39,691 nucleotides of DNA, taken from contig NZ_AYYR01000129.1 of NCBI RefSeq assembly GCF_001435975.1, positions 49,234 to 88,924 of the forward strand, written 5' to 3'. Position 1 is the first letter of the stretch. Each line of letters begins with the position of its first letter. The stretch comes from Secundilactobacillus collinoides DSM 20515 = JCM 1123 (GTDB lineage Bacteria > Bacillota > Bacilli > Lactobacillales > Lactobacillaceae). The notes beneath the pieces were generated by a model. That model was given only the letters and a program-made list of their open reading frames with translations. It was not told the DNA's origin and ran no database searches. Made by a program: the position numbers and the translations under genes. This document shows positions 23,173 to 31,494 of this stretch, one piece after another.

Positions 23173-23325
23173 ATGAGAAAACACGTCATTTTAGAAGCAG
23201 CAGAAACCCACGAACGTCTTTACTTAACCAGTAAGAACGTTCGCAACACCCCGGAAAGACTGGAACTGCGTAAGTATTCACCAAAATTACGCCGACCGGT
23301 CGTTTTCCGCGAAATCAGCCGTTAA
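23173..23325 (+). CDS. rpmG: 50S ribosomal protein L33, zinc-free (C-minus) paralogue
   Basis: 50 residues. The family pattern is clear ([41 protein letters not shown]), and the two CxxC zinc pairs of ordinary L33 are missing: alanine/glutamate replace the first pair, KYSPKL the second. Such paralogues replace the zinc form when zinc is scarce, freeing metal. The Zur box just upstream agrees. TAGGAG lies before the ATG. It is first gene of a three-gene operon. Confidence 0.93.
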   Translation: MRKHVILEAAETHERLYLTSKNVRNTPERLELRKYSPKLRRPVVFREISR

Positions 23326-23338
23326 GGAGGCCGTTATT

Positions 23339-23458
23339 ATGGAAAAAACTGATTTAGCCAGCGCTTACCGTCGTTTAAAGAGCAGCAACGCCAAAACGCG
23401 GGACCGCGCAAAGAAGACCATTAAAGATATTAAGCGTCAACAAGCAAACACCAAGTAG
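23339..23458 (+). CDS. 39-residue basic protein of unknown function in the Zur operon
   Basis: Begins MEKTDLASAYRRLKSSNAKT and ends KDIKRQQANTK. It is highly charged and probably one continuous helix, with no Cys or His, so it should not itself bind zinc. An AAGGAGG lies 8 nt before its ATG, and it is placed tightly between rpmG (13 bp) and rpmF (12 bp), so it is surely translated. It does not look like S14, the usual third member of C-minus sets. A ribosome-binding or RNA-binding role is a guess from context only. Confidence 0.82.
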   Translation: MEKTDLASAYRRLKSSNAKTRDRAKKTIKDIKRQQANTK

Positions 23459-23470
23459 GAGGTATTGATC

Positions 23471-23635
23471 ATGGCCGTACCAGCAAGACGGACGTCAAAG
23501 ACTAAAAAACGGTCGCGACGTGCAAACCTGAAATTGACCGCACCCGCTATTCATTGGGACCCGAAAGCCCAAGAGTACACCCTGAGCCACCATGTGTCAG
23601 CCGAAGGGTATTATAATGGCCGCAAAGTATTGTAA
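23471..23635 (+). CDS. rpmF: 50S ribosomal protein L32, zinc-free paralogue
   Basis: 54 residues. [22 protein letters not shown] is the typical L32 start; the rest ([32 protein letters not shown]) has the GYYxGRK end but none of the four zinc-binding cysteines. Lactobacilli often have this form. TAGGAGG lies before the ATG. Last gene of the Zur-boxed operon. Confidence 0.93.
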   Translation: MAVPARRTSKTKKRSRRANLKLTAPAIHWDPKAQEYTLSHHVSAEGYYNGRKVL

Positions 23636-23643
23636 TTTAAATC

Positions 23644-23695
23644 AAACCACCTGATTCAGTCGCCGCTTGCAAGCGGCCTGGGTCAGGTGGTTTTT
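23644..23695 (+). terminator. Terminator of the rpmG-orf39-rpmF operon
   Basis: AAACCACCTGA / TCAGGTGGTTTTT enclosing an inner stem GCCGCTTG-CA-AGCGGC. Confidence 0.92.
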
Positions 23696-23793
23696 CTGCC
23701 CATGCACAACGTATTTCTGCTAATTGCCTATTCAAATTTAGTCAATAGTCGTTTTATAATAAAAGGTATCGACAATTGAAAGAAGGAACTGCT

Positions 23794-24714
23794 GTGGCAA
23801 TCGTAAGTGTCATTTTCGGTCAGACGATGATCATGTTCTTGATCATGCTGATTGGTTTTCTGTGCTTCCGTGTTGGGCTGATTGACGACACTGGGAGCCA
23901 ACAAATTTCAAACGTGGTTATCTACATATCTAATCCAGCACTGCTGCTGAATTCCTTTATTGGCAAACTTAAATCCTCGCAACTGATGGACGGGCTGGAT
24001 ATTCTTGGGCTGCTTATCGTCATGATGCTGATCACCGTTGTCATCGCTAAGCTGCTGTTTCGCAAGCCGAACCAAATGCTGGTGCGCTTTGCGTTGATAT
24101 TTGCTAACTTGGGCTTCATTGGGCTGCCGCTTTCCAAGGCTGTCTTAGGGACCGGCAGTGTGTTTTACATGAGTATTTTCGTTGGTGTTTCAAACTTTGC
24201 TCTGTGGACCTATGGGATCTACATGATTTCCGGCGACCGGCGAACCATTCAGTTGAAGAAACTGGTCATTAACCCGGCCATTTTAGCGTTGGTGTTCGGT
24301 TTGCTGTTTGCCTTTACGGGCGTCCAACTGCCGCATGTTCTAGGTACCGCCGTATCAGATCTTGCCAACATGAACCTGCCGCTGGTGATGATCGCCATGG
24401 GCTGCTATCTGGCCGAGGGCGACATCCGCGGTGCGCTCAAGAGCCGCGACCTCTATGAAGCAATCGGCGCCCGGCTCATCATTGCCCCGCTGATTGTTTT
24501 AATTATGCTGAAATTTGTGCCGAATAATTTGATGATGGTCAAAGAGGTGATCCTGCTTGGGCAGGCTACTCCGGTTGCCGCGTTGATGGCGATCTTCAGC
24601 AAAACGTTCAACAAGAACTACCTGTTTAGTACAACCGTGGTTGGTTTGACAACACTATGTTCGCTGGTCACCATTCCGTTGTTTATGGGCGTGGCTCAGT
24701 GGTTTTGGAGATAG
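23794..24714 (+). CDS. AEC (auxin efflux carrier) family transporter
   Basis: 306 residues, about ten TM segments in two five-helix halves. Marks are SNVVIYISNPALLLNSF, FANLGFIGLPLSKAVLG and the second-half NLPLVMIAMGCYLAEG and LGQATPVAALMAIFSKTF, typical of bacterial AEC permeases, which carry malate or other carboxylates. GAAGGA at 23783-23788 favours a GTG start at 23794; a TTG six codons upstream is in frame but lacks a Shine-Dalgarno. Monocistronic. TATAAT at about 23755-23760 is a likely -10. Confidence 0.88.
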   Translation: MAIVSVIFGQTMIMFLIMLIGFLCFRVGLIDDTGSQQISNVVIYISNPALLLNSFIGKLKSSQLMDGLDILGLLIVMMLITVVIAKLLFRKPNQMLVRFALIFANLGFIGLPLSKAVLGTGSVFYMSIFVGVSNFALWTYGIYMISGDRRTIQLKKLVINPAILALVFGLLFAFTGVQLPHVLGTAVSDLANMNLPLVMIAMGCYLAEGDIRGALKSRDLYEAIGARLIIAPLIVLIMLKFVPNNLMMVKEVILLGQATPVAALMAIFSKTFNKNYLFSTTVVGLTTLCSLVTIPLFMGVAQWFWR

Positions 24715-25003
24715 TGCGTTGCGCAAGACAGTTTAAAGACAGCTGCCCTCTGCCTTCCAAAACGCGTTTCCGCTGCGTAATGGTCGAACAATCCCCCACG
24801 TGCAGGGGGATTCCCTTTATATACCACAATTGCACACGGCACAATAGCGGTTCGATCCACCATGAACTGAAATCCGCGCAGCACCTGCTAAGTACACAAG
24901 GGTAACATAGTATTCTCATCCAACATTTCGGGTGATAGTACTACAAAAAGTCAGACCCAGTCATCGTGGTCTGACTTTTTTCTATGTGTGCGATACATTC
25001 CCG
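24715..25003. other. Intergenic region with a CRISPR-repeat-like palindrome and a terminator
   Basis: No gene. AATCCCCC-ACGTGCA-GGGGGATT at 24790-24812 is a single 8-bp hairpin that resembles type I-E CRISPR repeats but is not repeated. AAAAAGTCAGACC / GGTCTGACTTTTTT at 24945-24982 is a bidirectional terminator between the AEC gene (+) and the reductase gene (-). Confidence 0.6.
24945..24982. terminator. Bidirectional terminator
   Basis: AAAAAGTCAGACC / GGTCTGACTTTTTT, with a 10-nt loop. It lies 21 bp after the stop of the leftward reductase gene. Confidence 0.9.
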
Positions 25004-26014
25004 TTACTCAGCAACTGAATCCGCTGGTAGTGACCTATGCGCGCCATTAGCCAGACTACAGTGGGCGGTATCATCCGTGTGATCCGTTTTAGCAAATTCA
25101 ATTGTTAATTTTCTAAGTTCATTATCGTCAATAAGAGCGATTGAGGCGTCCTGCTCAAATTGCTTTCGATCATTAGGCACAGTCCATCCACTCTGGTCCG
25201 GTCCCTTAGGAATAATCTGAAAATCTTCTGGTTCAAGACCCGCCATATAGTAGTGCACTTTGATAGCTTCAAAGTCAGTATTCTTCTTAAATGCAGGCAT
25301 CGAATACAAATCACGGGCATACGCCCAGAGATTGTCGTAATCACATAATCGTTTCTTGTTACAGTTAAACTTTGTGTAATAAGCAGTATCAAACCGCGCC
25401 AATGTCGTATACAAACGAATGTCGCTGTCGGTAAGCTGATTACCGAACAAAAAACGATGGTGCCCCAAGCGCTCATTCAGCCAGTCAAGACGGTAAAAAA
25501 GATGATCATAAGCCTGTTCGTAGGCCTTTTGACTAGTTGCTCGTCCTGCTTTGTAAACGCCATTGTTCACGTCATGGAAAAGGATATCGTTTAACAGATC
25601 TATCTCATCGCGAATTGCTTCTGGGTAGAGATCAGGCGCATCGCGCTTTTGATAAGAAACCCATTGAACCTCTAAATAATTTGTCAATTTTTCGTGGTCA
25701 TTCTGGACAACTTTTCCTGTTGCCTTATCGATGACCGCTGGCAGCCCTGGACGACCATCAAAATCAGGAATCGTTTTGCGATACGCCTTTAAGAGCATGG
25801 CACTGCCTGCTTTGGTGTCAAGGCCGCCATGGTCGATATCGATCGTGTCAATGACATTTCCAAGTCCTAACAGGTCAATCGCAATAGTTGCTCTGGTCGC
25901 CCACGGACAGGATTTTGAATAGACTAAACAATATTGATTTGATATCACTGGTAATTGACCAAGACGGTTGCCAAAAGGGGTGGTAATGGTTACTGAAGAT
26001 TGTTGTTTTGACAT
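25004..26014 (-). CDS. Glutathionyl-hydroquinone reductase (Xi-class GST, YqjG/ECM4 type)
   Basis: 336 residues. An N-terminal thioredoxin-like domain carries the catalytic C36-P-W (YSKSCPWATR), and residues DFDGRPGLPAV and NDHEKLTNYLE follow. The C-terminal all-helical GST domain (HHRFLFGNQLTDSDIRLYTTLARFDTAYYTKFNCNKKRL) is the Xi-class signature, ending with FEAIKVHYY. These enzymes reduce glutathionyl-hydroquinones with glutathione. GGAGG before the ATG at 26014 fixes the start; the frame is open 23 codons further. The glutathione requirement is notable because many lactobacilli only import it. Confidence 0.93.
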   Translation of the reverse strand: MSKQQSSVTITTPFGNRLGQLPVISNQYCLVYSKSCPWATRATIAIDLLGLGNVIDTIDIDHGGLDTKAGSAMLLKAYRKTIPDFDGRPGLPAVIDKATGKVVQNDHEKLTNYLEVQWVSYQKRDAPDLYPEAIRDEIDLLNDILFHDVNNGVYKAGRATSQKAYEQAYDHLFYRLDWLNERLGHHRFLFGNQLTDSDIRLYTTLARFDTAYYTKFNCNKKRLCDYDNLWAYARDLYSMPAFKKNTDFEAIKVHYYMAGLEPEDFQIIPKGPDQSGWTVPNDRKQFEQDASIALIDDNELRKLTIEFAKTDHTDDTAHCSLANGAHRSLPADSVAE

Positions 26015-26083
26015 GGTAAGCCTCCTGTAATGACATGCGAAAGATTTATTGCGGTTAGCAATTGCATGTATTATTGAACGCAT

Positions 26084-26485
26084 TTACCCTGAGCGTCAAT
26101 ATACCGGTTATTGCGTACAGCTATCACGTTTTAGCCACTCGATAATGTTTCGGTCAAATCATCCAATTAAAGGCCGCCTATGCCTGTTGAGCATCCCTAT
26201 AACACAGATAAGATTATTGTAAATACAGGTATGCAAACCACGCTCATTCCTGTCATTTTTGACCGCTAATCAAAACTTTTTTTCAATAAAGGTATTAATC
26301 TTGGCATAATCTAGCGCGTACAGAACAAAATCAATCATCAAAATCGATAAAACAACACTTTCTTAATCTTCTACGAAAAACAGTGCGTCTCAACGAGGTT
26401 CAAGCAAACAGCTTAACCCAAGTTGAGGCGCACTTTTTTATGATTGCAAATATAAACCGTCACACGGAATTACCCGTTTTAGACG
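26084..26485. other. Intergenic region, 400 bp
   Basis: A/T-rich, no ORF that I trust. The only feature is the large terminator at 26375-26439. Confidence 0.5.
26375..26439. terminator. Long stem-loop terminator
   Basis: AGTGCGTCTCAAC / GTTGAGGCGCACT with an inner GGTTCAAGC / GCTTAACC stem, flanked by A and T runs so that both strands can terminate. It follows the leftward gene ending at 26486. Confidence 0.85.
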
Positions 26486-26776
26486 TTACTCGGTAATGAA
26501 CACATACTGTGAAAGATCTTCGACCCAGTAAGTGTGCACTTGTTCAGGATGGTAGCAAACGATATCCTGTAAAAATTCGTTGTCGATCAGGGTGTAGTAA
26601 ATCTCATCCAGGTCATTAAAGGTTTCGATGTAGCCAATGTTATGTTGCCAGCGAAGGCTTTCACTCGCCTCGTTCCATGTTTCTGGGAGTTTCTCGATAT
26701 CATATTGGCGGGCTAATTTTTTCCAGCTCGTCATTGGCACTACGGGTACACGTGTTGCTACGGTACTTTCAGGCAT
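26486..26776 (-). CDS. Conserved-looking hypothetical protein (96 aa)
   Basis: Begins MPESTVATRVPVVPMTSWKK. The frame is open upstream, but AAAGGA about 12 nt before the ATG at 26776 indicates this start. It is acidic, with many aromatics (WNEASESLRWQHNIGYIETFNDLDEIYYTL...), no signal peptide or TM segment. No domain recognised. It has its own promoter (TTATCA 26899-26894, 16 bp, TATAAT 26877-26872) and terminator. Confidence 0.7.
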   Translation of the reverse strand: MPESTVATRVPVVPMTSWKKLARQYDIEKLPETWNEASESLRWQHNIGYIETFNDLDEIYYTLIDNEFLQDIVCYHPEQVHTYWVEDLSQYVFITE

Positions 26777-26871
26777 TTTTTTGTCAGTCCTTTCCAGTGG
26801 TTCAGGATAGCACTGATTCATGCCGTAAGCGGTTATATTTTGATGAGAATTAATAATTGGTATAGCGGCTA

Positions 26872-26937
26872 ATTATACAAAATTAACAAGCATTGATAAG
26901 CCAACGTTGATGGGCTAAGAATTGCTTTATATCAACG
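26872..26937 (-). promoter_or_regulatory. Promoter with upstream inverted repeat
   Basis: Minus strand: TTATCA (26899-26894), 16-bp spacer, TATAAT (26877-26872). Upstream, CGTTGAT (26905-26911) and ATCAACG (26931-26937) are perfect 7-bp arms with 19 bp between, a possible activator site. Confidence 0.5.
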
Positions 26938-26982
26938 ATTATTCATATTTTGGGGCATTTACGAGTTAATGACCGCCGCTCA

Positions 26983-27022
26983 AAAATAGCCGTGATGCCC
27001 AACAATATTGGACATCACGGCC
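26983..27022 (-). terminator. Terminator of the 105-aa gene
   Basis: Minus strand: GCCGTGATGTCC / GGGCATCACGGC followed by TATTTTTG. Confidence 0.88.
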
Positions 27023-27043
27023 TGATAATCTATTCATCCTATG

Positions 27044-27361
27044 TTAAGACTGTGCGGTCACACCGTCGTTAATTGCTTGAATCAGGCTTTCTCGACCGTC
27101 CAGATCCTCATCGCAGTCATATAGAGCAGCGTGATAAATCTTGCGCCATGGGTCTTCCACGTTAGCATATTTCGTATCAAAGGACTTGATTTCGTATTGA
27201 CCATCAGGCTGCACGTGGATAATGGCACAGCCAGCGGCTTCCTTATGCTCATGAGTAAAGGTGATTGGGAAGGTTATTTCTTGCGTTTGCACGTTTTTTG
27301 TATTGTGTTGCCGCGTTTTTAAAGTTGCCAGAATGTTGCCAATAATCGTTTCGCGTGTCAC
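27044..27361 (-). CDS. Hypothetical protein (105 aa)
   Basis: Residues after the start read TRETIIGNILATLKT...; it is acidic at the C terminus (YDCDEDLDGRESLIQAINDG), with a central FPITFTHEHKEAAGCAIIHVQ. An ATG at 27376 has no Shine-Dalgarno, whereas GGAGG lies exactly 8 nt before an in-frame GTG at 27361, so I chose GTG. No signal, no TM, no domain recognised. Monocistronic with a strong terminator. Confidence 0.65.
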   Translation of the reverse strand: MTRETIIGNILATLKTRQHNTKNVQTQEITFPITFTHEHKEAAGCAIIHVQPDGQYEIKSFDTKYANVEDPWRKIYHAALYDCDEDLDGRESLIQAINDGVTAQS

Positions 27362-27437
27362 TGTTGGTGCCTCCATTTTTCAACCGATTTATTACTGCTA
27401 TTAACCGTACCACAGTTCGCTGGCAAATTGAAAAGAA

Positions 27438-28085
27438 TTACAGATACTTTGAACCTTCCCGAACGGCGAGCTTACTAAGTGAATGACTGGCGATAAAGGC
27501 TTTCACCCACTCGGAATCAGTCTTACTGTAGTCCCGCAATGCCCAACCAATTGCCTTTTGAATAAAGAATTCATCCGTTGAAATGTCATATTCGATTGCT
27601 CGCGTCAGCATCGTCTGGTCCAGCGTCTCTTTTTCGAGGAGTTGCAAAATGATGGCGACGCGCCGCATCCACATGTTCTCGCTCTGGTAAAACAAATCAA
27701 ACACGACCTGTTTTTGTTCCGGATGCCGACGAATATACAAACCGAAAACTTTGCGCCACGTATCCACGGTATCCCACCATGATTTCTTAGTGATGAAACT
27801 GGTCAAGTGGCGAATATCCCCAAAATCAAACCGGCGGACATTGGCCACGCACATATCAATCGCAACGTACTGGTACTCCCGTTGCGACCGTTGATACAGT
27901 TGGGCTACCCCAGTCAAAACAGCTGCCACAGGCAGTTGTTTACTGGCCTGGATCAGGTCGTGAGATTGCTGTTTCCGGTCAGGCGTTTTGAGGCCAGCAA
28001 ACGGAAACTGGTTACGCATATAACCCGCCATTGGTGCCTGATTGATTGGATTTTCAGTTAGTGTGAAGTCTTCAAATATGGCCAT
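27438..28085 (-). CDS. DNA alkylation repair glycosylase (AlkD/HEAT-like)
   Basis: 215 residues made of HEAT-like helical repeats. The AlkD signature SWWDTVD (102-108), with the catalytic aspartate D105, and FFIQKAIGWALRDYSKTD...FI are visible. AlkD-type enzymes excise cationic alkylated bases (7-methylguanine, 3-methyladenine) without base flipping. GGAG lies before the ATG. A second alkylation repair gene (ogt) lies 180 bp upstream on the same strand. Confidence 0.92.
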   Translation of the reverse strand: MAIFEDFTLTENPINQAPMAGYMRNQFPFAGLKTPDRKQQSHDLIQASKQLPVAAVLTGVAQLYQRSQREYQYVAIDMCVANVRRFDFGDIRHLTSFITKKSWWDTVDTWRKVFGLYIRRHPEQKQVVFDLFYQSENMWMRRVAIILQLLEKETLDQTMLTRAIEYDISTDEFFIQKAIGWALRDYSKTDSEWVKAFIASHSLSKLAVREGSKYL

Positions 28086-28264
28086 GCGGTGCTCCTTTGT
28101 TTTGTGGCGGGTGCCATCTCAAGCTGCCTTATAGGCACGCTGATGCATCAATTGCAGCGATTGTTAAACCCATCTCGGGTTCAATACCAGCCTTAGAGAA
28201 GCCCTGCGCGACACCCTACCCGCAACCCTTCCAGTCAGAATAATCGCCCTGAGTATTTTCAATG

Positions 28265-28774
28265 CTAAATCAGTATCATGTTCTCCAACTTCATTAACTC
28301 AATCTTCTTATCCACACCGGCAGCATAACCGGTCAATGCACCGTCTTTTCCCAAAACACGGTGGCAGGGAATAATAATCGAAATCGGATTATGGCCAACC
28401 GCACCACCCACAGCTCTAGCCGACGAACGGTGACCCCCATTTTCTTGTGTGACAGCATCGGCCACATCCTGATAAGACATCGACTGACCGTACGGAATTT
28501 GGCATAGCACATGAAGCACTTTTAACTGAAAATCAGTGCCCCGCGGCGCTAATGAAAGTTCTGTCACAGCGGGTTGTTCACCGGCAAAGTACCGATCAAG
28601 CCAACGTTTTGTGGTGTCAAGAACCGGATTAGACTGTTGCTGAACCTGGCTTAGGTCGTAGTGCGCGCCGTAATGTGCCTGGCCGTTAAACCAGAGGCCT
28701 TCCAGGGCATCCTCATTGGCCAATATCGTTAACCGGCCAACAATTGGCGTGTCATAGTAATCGCGATAAAGCAT
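28265..28774 (-). CDS. ogt: Methylated-DNA--protein-cysteine methyltransferase
   Basis: 169 residues. The active-site motif is P136-C137-H-R-V, preceded by R-A-V-G-G-A-V-G-H-N-P (120-130) and the helix-turn-helix arginine-finger region with the YQDVADAV helix. It removes O6-methylguanine adducts by suicidal transfer to C137. Length is typical of the free-standing Ogt type; no AraC/Ada domain. AGGGA lies before the ATG. Confidence 0.95.
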   Translation of the reverse strand: MLYRDYYDTPIVGRLTILANEDALEGLWFNGQAHYGAHYDLSQVQQQSNPVLDTTKRWLDRYFAGEQPAVTELSLAPRGTDFQLKVLHVLCQIPYGQSMSYQDVADAVTQENGGHRSSARAVGGAVGHNPISIIIPCHRVLGKDGALTGYAAGVDKKIELMKLENMILI

Positions 28775-28823
28775 CCGTCATCCCTCGCTTTCTTCATAAA
28801 CGGTCTATTGCATTTATTATACT

Positions 28824-28861
28824 AAAAAATGAGCCTTGGCGGTTTGCCGCAGCTCATTTTA
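28824..28861 (-). terminator. Terminator of the T-box operon
   Basis: Minus strand: AAAATGAGC-(T)GCGG / CCGCC-GCTCATTTTTT, just after the stop of the desulfhydrase-like gene. Confidence 0.85.
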
Positions 28862-28864
28862 GAT

Positions 28865-29893
28865 TTAATATAGTTTGCCGACAATCTTATCTTCCGCAAA
28901 CAAGGCCGAAACCCCGCCTGTGTGCCAGAAAACAACATTGCTGCCAGGTTTGATTTTACCTGTTTTCACATAATCCAGTAACCCCGCAAACGCCTTGCCA
29001 GTGTAGACCGGATCAGTCAAAATGCCTTCGGTTCGTGCTAAAAGCTGAATTGCTGCCGAGCCTGATTCACTTGGAATCTCATATCCATCGCCGAAATACG
29101 ACTGATCAAAATGAGTATCTGCCAAGCTGACGTTCTGTTCCAACCCCAACAAGTCAAGGGCATCGTTTGCGATGTTGACCACTTTTTGATAGTGTTCTTC
29201 TGGTTTTGGACTCACGTTGATGGAGAGGATTTCTGTCGGATGATCCGGTCTTGAAAATGCCTTGGCACCTGCAATCAGCCCCGCTGCGGTACCGCCAGTA
29301 CCACTCCCCTGCACAATGTAATCCACGGCCACGTCAGGCAATTGATCAATCAATTCCTTAAACCCTAACGCAAAACCGGTTGAGCCAATCGGGGTGGCCC
29401 CGCCAACTGGGATAATGTAGGCTTTATGACCTGTCTTTGCCAATTCAGCTGCCTCTTGTTTAGCCTCTTCCATCGCAAAGGCATCGGCCTGCGCCTCGGT
29501 CCGATCAGCCATTGAAACATAGTGGATTTTAGCACCGAGAATCTTATCCACTAAAATGTTAGCCCGATCATCGCCGGCTTTATTCGGCGTAATCGTCTCC
29601 AAGTACAAGATGACATCCAAGCCAGCTTTACGCGCAGCAACAGCCGTTTCCATGGCGTGGTTGGACTGAGTTGCCCCGAAAGTAATTAACGTGTCAGCAC
29701 CCTGCTTCAGCGCGTCACCGACCAAGTATTCCAGTTTGCGAATCTTGTTGCCGCCAAAGAGGTTAGGACCGGTTAAATCATCGCGTTTCAGATAGAGATT
29801 CACCCCAAGTTGGTTTGAGAGACGGTCGAGTTTATGAACCGGCGTTGGGAAAAAGCCAAGTTCAAATTTTGGTAATTTGTTGTATTCAACCAT
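28865..29893 (-). CDS. PLP-dependent D-cysteine desulfhydrase / ACC deaminase family enzyme
   Basis: 342 residues, tryptophan-synthase-beta fold (fold type II). PLP lysine probably K50 in FGGNKIRKLEYL; substrate serine region ATQSNHA (74-80); phosphate loop GSGTGGTAAG (about 197-206). It resembles DcyD, which breaks D-cysteine into pyruvate, sulfide and ammonia, more than true ACC deaminase, but the two cannot be told apart with certainty here. It is the last gene of the ABC-importer operon, 13 bp after the binding protein. The context implies sulfur amino acid use. Confidence 0.88.
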   Translation of the reverse strand: MVEYNKLPKFELGFFPTPVHKLDRLSNQLGVNLYLKRDDLTGPNLFGGNKIRKLEYLVGDALKQGADTLITFGATQSNHAMETAVAARKAGLDVILYLETITPNKAGDDRANILVDKILGAKIHYVSMADRTEAQADAFAMEEAKQEAAELAKTGHKAYIIPVGGATPIGSTGFALGFKELIDQLPDVAVDYIVQGSGTGGTAAGLIAGAKAFSRPDHPTEILSINVSPKPEEHYQKVVNIANDALDLLGLEQNVSLADTHFDQSYFGDGYEIPSESGSAAIQLLARTEGILTDPVYTGKAFAGLLDYVKTGKIKPGSNVVFWHTGGVSALFAEDKIVGKLY

Positions 29894-29906
29894 TTTTTAA
29901 AGCTCC

Positions 29907-30722
29907 CTACTTTGTTGTAATGTCTTTACCAAAATACTTTTCAGACAATTTCTTCAAAGTACCATCTTTACGAACTTCGGCGAGCGCTTTGTTGTACTTT
30001 GTTTTAAGTTTCGTGTCCTTCTTGTTGAACAGTGCAGAAATTTTAGCAGGCTTTTGTTCTGAGCTAGTCAACACGCGTTCTTTCAGGCCCTTAGTTGAAT
30101 TATCATTCTTGTAAGCAATCCAAGCAGCTTCAGCATTAATAATACCGTCAGCCTGTTTTTGTTTTACTAGACTTAATTCAGTTGTGAAATCACCGACTGG
30201 CTTGATTTTGGCGCCGAATTTCTTAGCAATAATTTCATTATCTGAACCGGTTGATTGTGTAAATGTCTTGCCCTTAATATCACTCGTTGACTTGATAGAA
30301 TTATCATTGGAACGGGTAATCAAAACATACTTGGAATATACATATGGTGTTGAGAACAGGTAGTCCTTCTTCCGATCAGCAGTTTGCGTAATGTTATTCA
30401 TGACAACATCGTATTTATCACTCCCTAGTCCGGCAATCAAACTATCCCATTTTGTTGGCACAAAGTTTGCTTTCAGGCCCATCTTTTTGGCAATGGCTTT
30501 GCCTAACTGCACTTCAAACCCAGTCAATTTCCCATTTTTACGGTAAGAATATGGAGAATAAGTACCTTCCAAGCCAATCGTCAGTTCATTGCTATGAACT
30601 AATTCTGACTTATAGCCACTATTTGATGAAGATGAACTTGAGCCACAAGCAGTCAATGCAACCCCAATCAATGCAACGCCAGCAATTACTAATCCCTTTT
30701 TCAATCTTGAACTAAATGTCAT
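29907..30722 (-). CDS. Amino acid ABC transporter substrate-binding lipoprotein (family 3)
   Basis: 271 residues. Signal peptide with lipobox L-T-A-C26, followed by a Ser-rich linker and a family 3 binding fold: ELTIGLEGTYSPYSYRKNGKLTGFEVQLGKAIAKKMGL, then DVVMNNITQTADRKKDYLFSTPY, the ligand-arginine region. Most like cystine/polar amino acid binding proteins (TcyA/FliY type). Anchored outside the membrane. Third gene of the importer operon; GGGAGG before the ATG. Confidence 0.93.
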   Translation of the reverse strand: MTFSSRLKKGLVIAGVALIGVALTACGSSSSSSNSGYKSELVHSNELTIGLEGTYSPYSYRKNGKLTGFEVQLGKAIAKKMGLKANFVPTKWDSLIAGLGSDKYDVVMNNITQTADRKKDYLFSTPYVYSKYVLITRSNDNSIKSTSDIKGKTFTQSTGSDNEIIAKKFGAKIKPVGDFTTELSLVKQKQADGIINAEAAWIAYKNDNSTKGLKERVLTSSEQKPAKISALFNKKDTKLKTKYNKALAEVRKDGTLKKLSEKYFGKDITTK

Positions 30723-30739
30723 CTTAAATGACCTCCCAA

Positions 30740-31483
30740 TTAAATGTTTTTAAATGTCATAGCTGAAATAAAATCTACAATCCGTTGATTGTCAGTATTA
30801 AAGAATTCTTTGACCGGCCCATCAAACAAAATTTGGCCGTCCTCAACAAAAATCATCTTGTTCGCAACCTGTTGCGCAAACGCCATATTATGCGTCACAA
30901 TGATCATTGATTGTTCCTCATTGGCAATTTGAAGCAGTACTTTCAATACTTCAAGTTCCAGTTCCGGATCCAGAGCGCTTGTAGGCTCATCCAAAAAAAT
31001 GTATTCAGGATGCATTGCTAACGAACGGGCAATGGCTACCCGTTGCGCCTGGCCACCGGACAGTTGGGTCGGGTACACATCAGCCTTTTCAGCTAAACCA
31101 ACCTTGGCTAGCAATTCGTGTGCTTCTTCGGCCGCCTCCCTTTTGTTTTTCTTTAAAACTTGAATCGGACCCTCCATCACGTTTTGTAAAACGGATAGGT
31201 GAGGAAATAGATTATACCCTTGGAAAACCATTTCGGTTCGTCGACGTACCCCGAGGATCGTTTTGTTATCAACACGCTTCGATAAATCAATATCCTGATC
31301 ATCGAAATAATAGTGACCAGATTCGGGACGCTCAAGGAAATTCAAAGAGCGAATCAATGTTGACTTACCAGACCCAGATGGGCCAACAATAACGGTTGTT
31401 TGCTTTTCTGGAAAGGCTGCCGAAATGTTATTCAAAGCCTTTTTGTCGCCAAATGTTTTATTTAAATTCTCAACCCTTAACAT
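30740..31483 (-). CDS. Amino acid ABC transporter ATP-binding protein
   Basis: 247 residues: Walker [10 protein letters not shown] (34-42), Q-loop [10 protein letters not shown] (87-96), signature [15 protein letters not shown] (141-155), Walker [11 protein letters not shown] (163-172), H-loop THNMAFA. Typical polar amino acid ATPase (GlnQ/TcyC type) that drives uptake together with the permease and binding protein on either side in the operon. Confidence 0.95.
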   Translation of the reverse strand: MLRVENLNKTFGDKKALNNISAAFPEKQTTVIVGPSGSGKSTLIRSLNFLERPESGHYYFDDQDIDLSKRVDNKTILGVRRRTEMVFQGYNLFPHLSVLQNVMEGPIQVLKKNKREAAEEAHELLAKVGLAEKADVYPTQLSGGQAQRVAIARSLAMHPEYIFLDEPTSALDPELELEVLKVLLQIANEEQSMIIVTHNMAFAQQVANKMIFVEDGQILFDGPVKEFFNTDNQRIVDFISAMTFKNI

Positions 31484-31494
31484 GTTGTCACCCC

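Noticed and set aside
24790-24812. CRISPR array
   Set aside because: Only one repeat-like palindrome, no spacers, no cas genes; kept only as a finding.
24849-24862. GGTTCGATCC resembling a tRNA T-loop followed by ACCA
   Set aside because: The T stem does not pair and no acceptor, D or anticodon arms can be built; not a tRNA and no integrase is nearby to make it an att site.
30001-30722. Possible signal for sugar rather than amino acid uptake in the binding protein
   Set aside because: The lipobox, family 3 pattern, ATPase type and T-box all point to amino acids.
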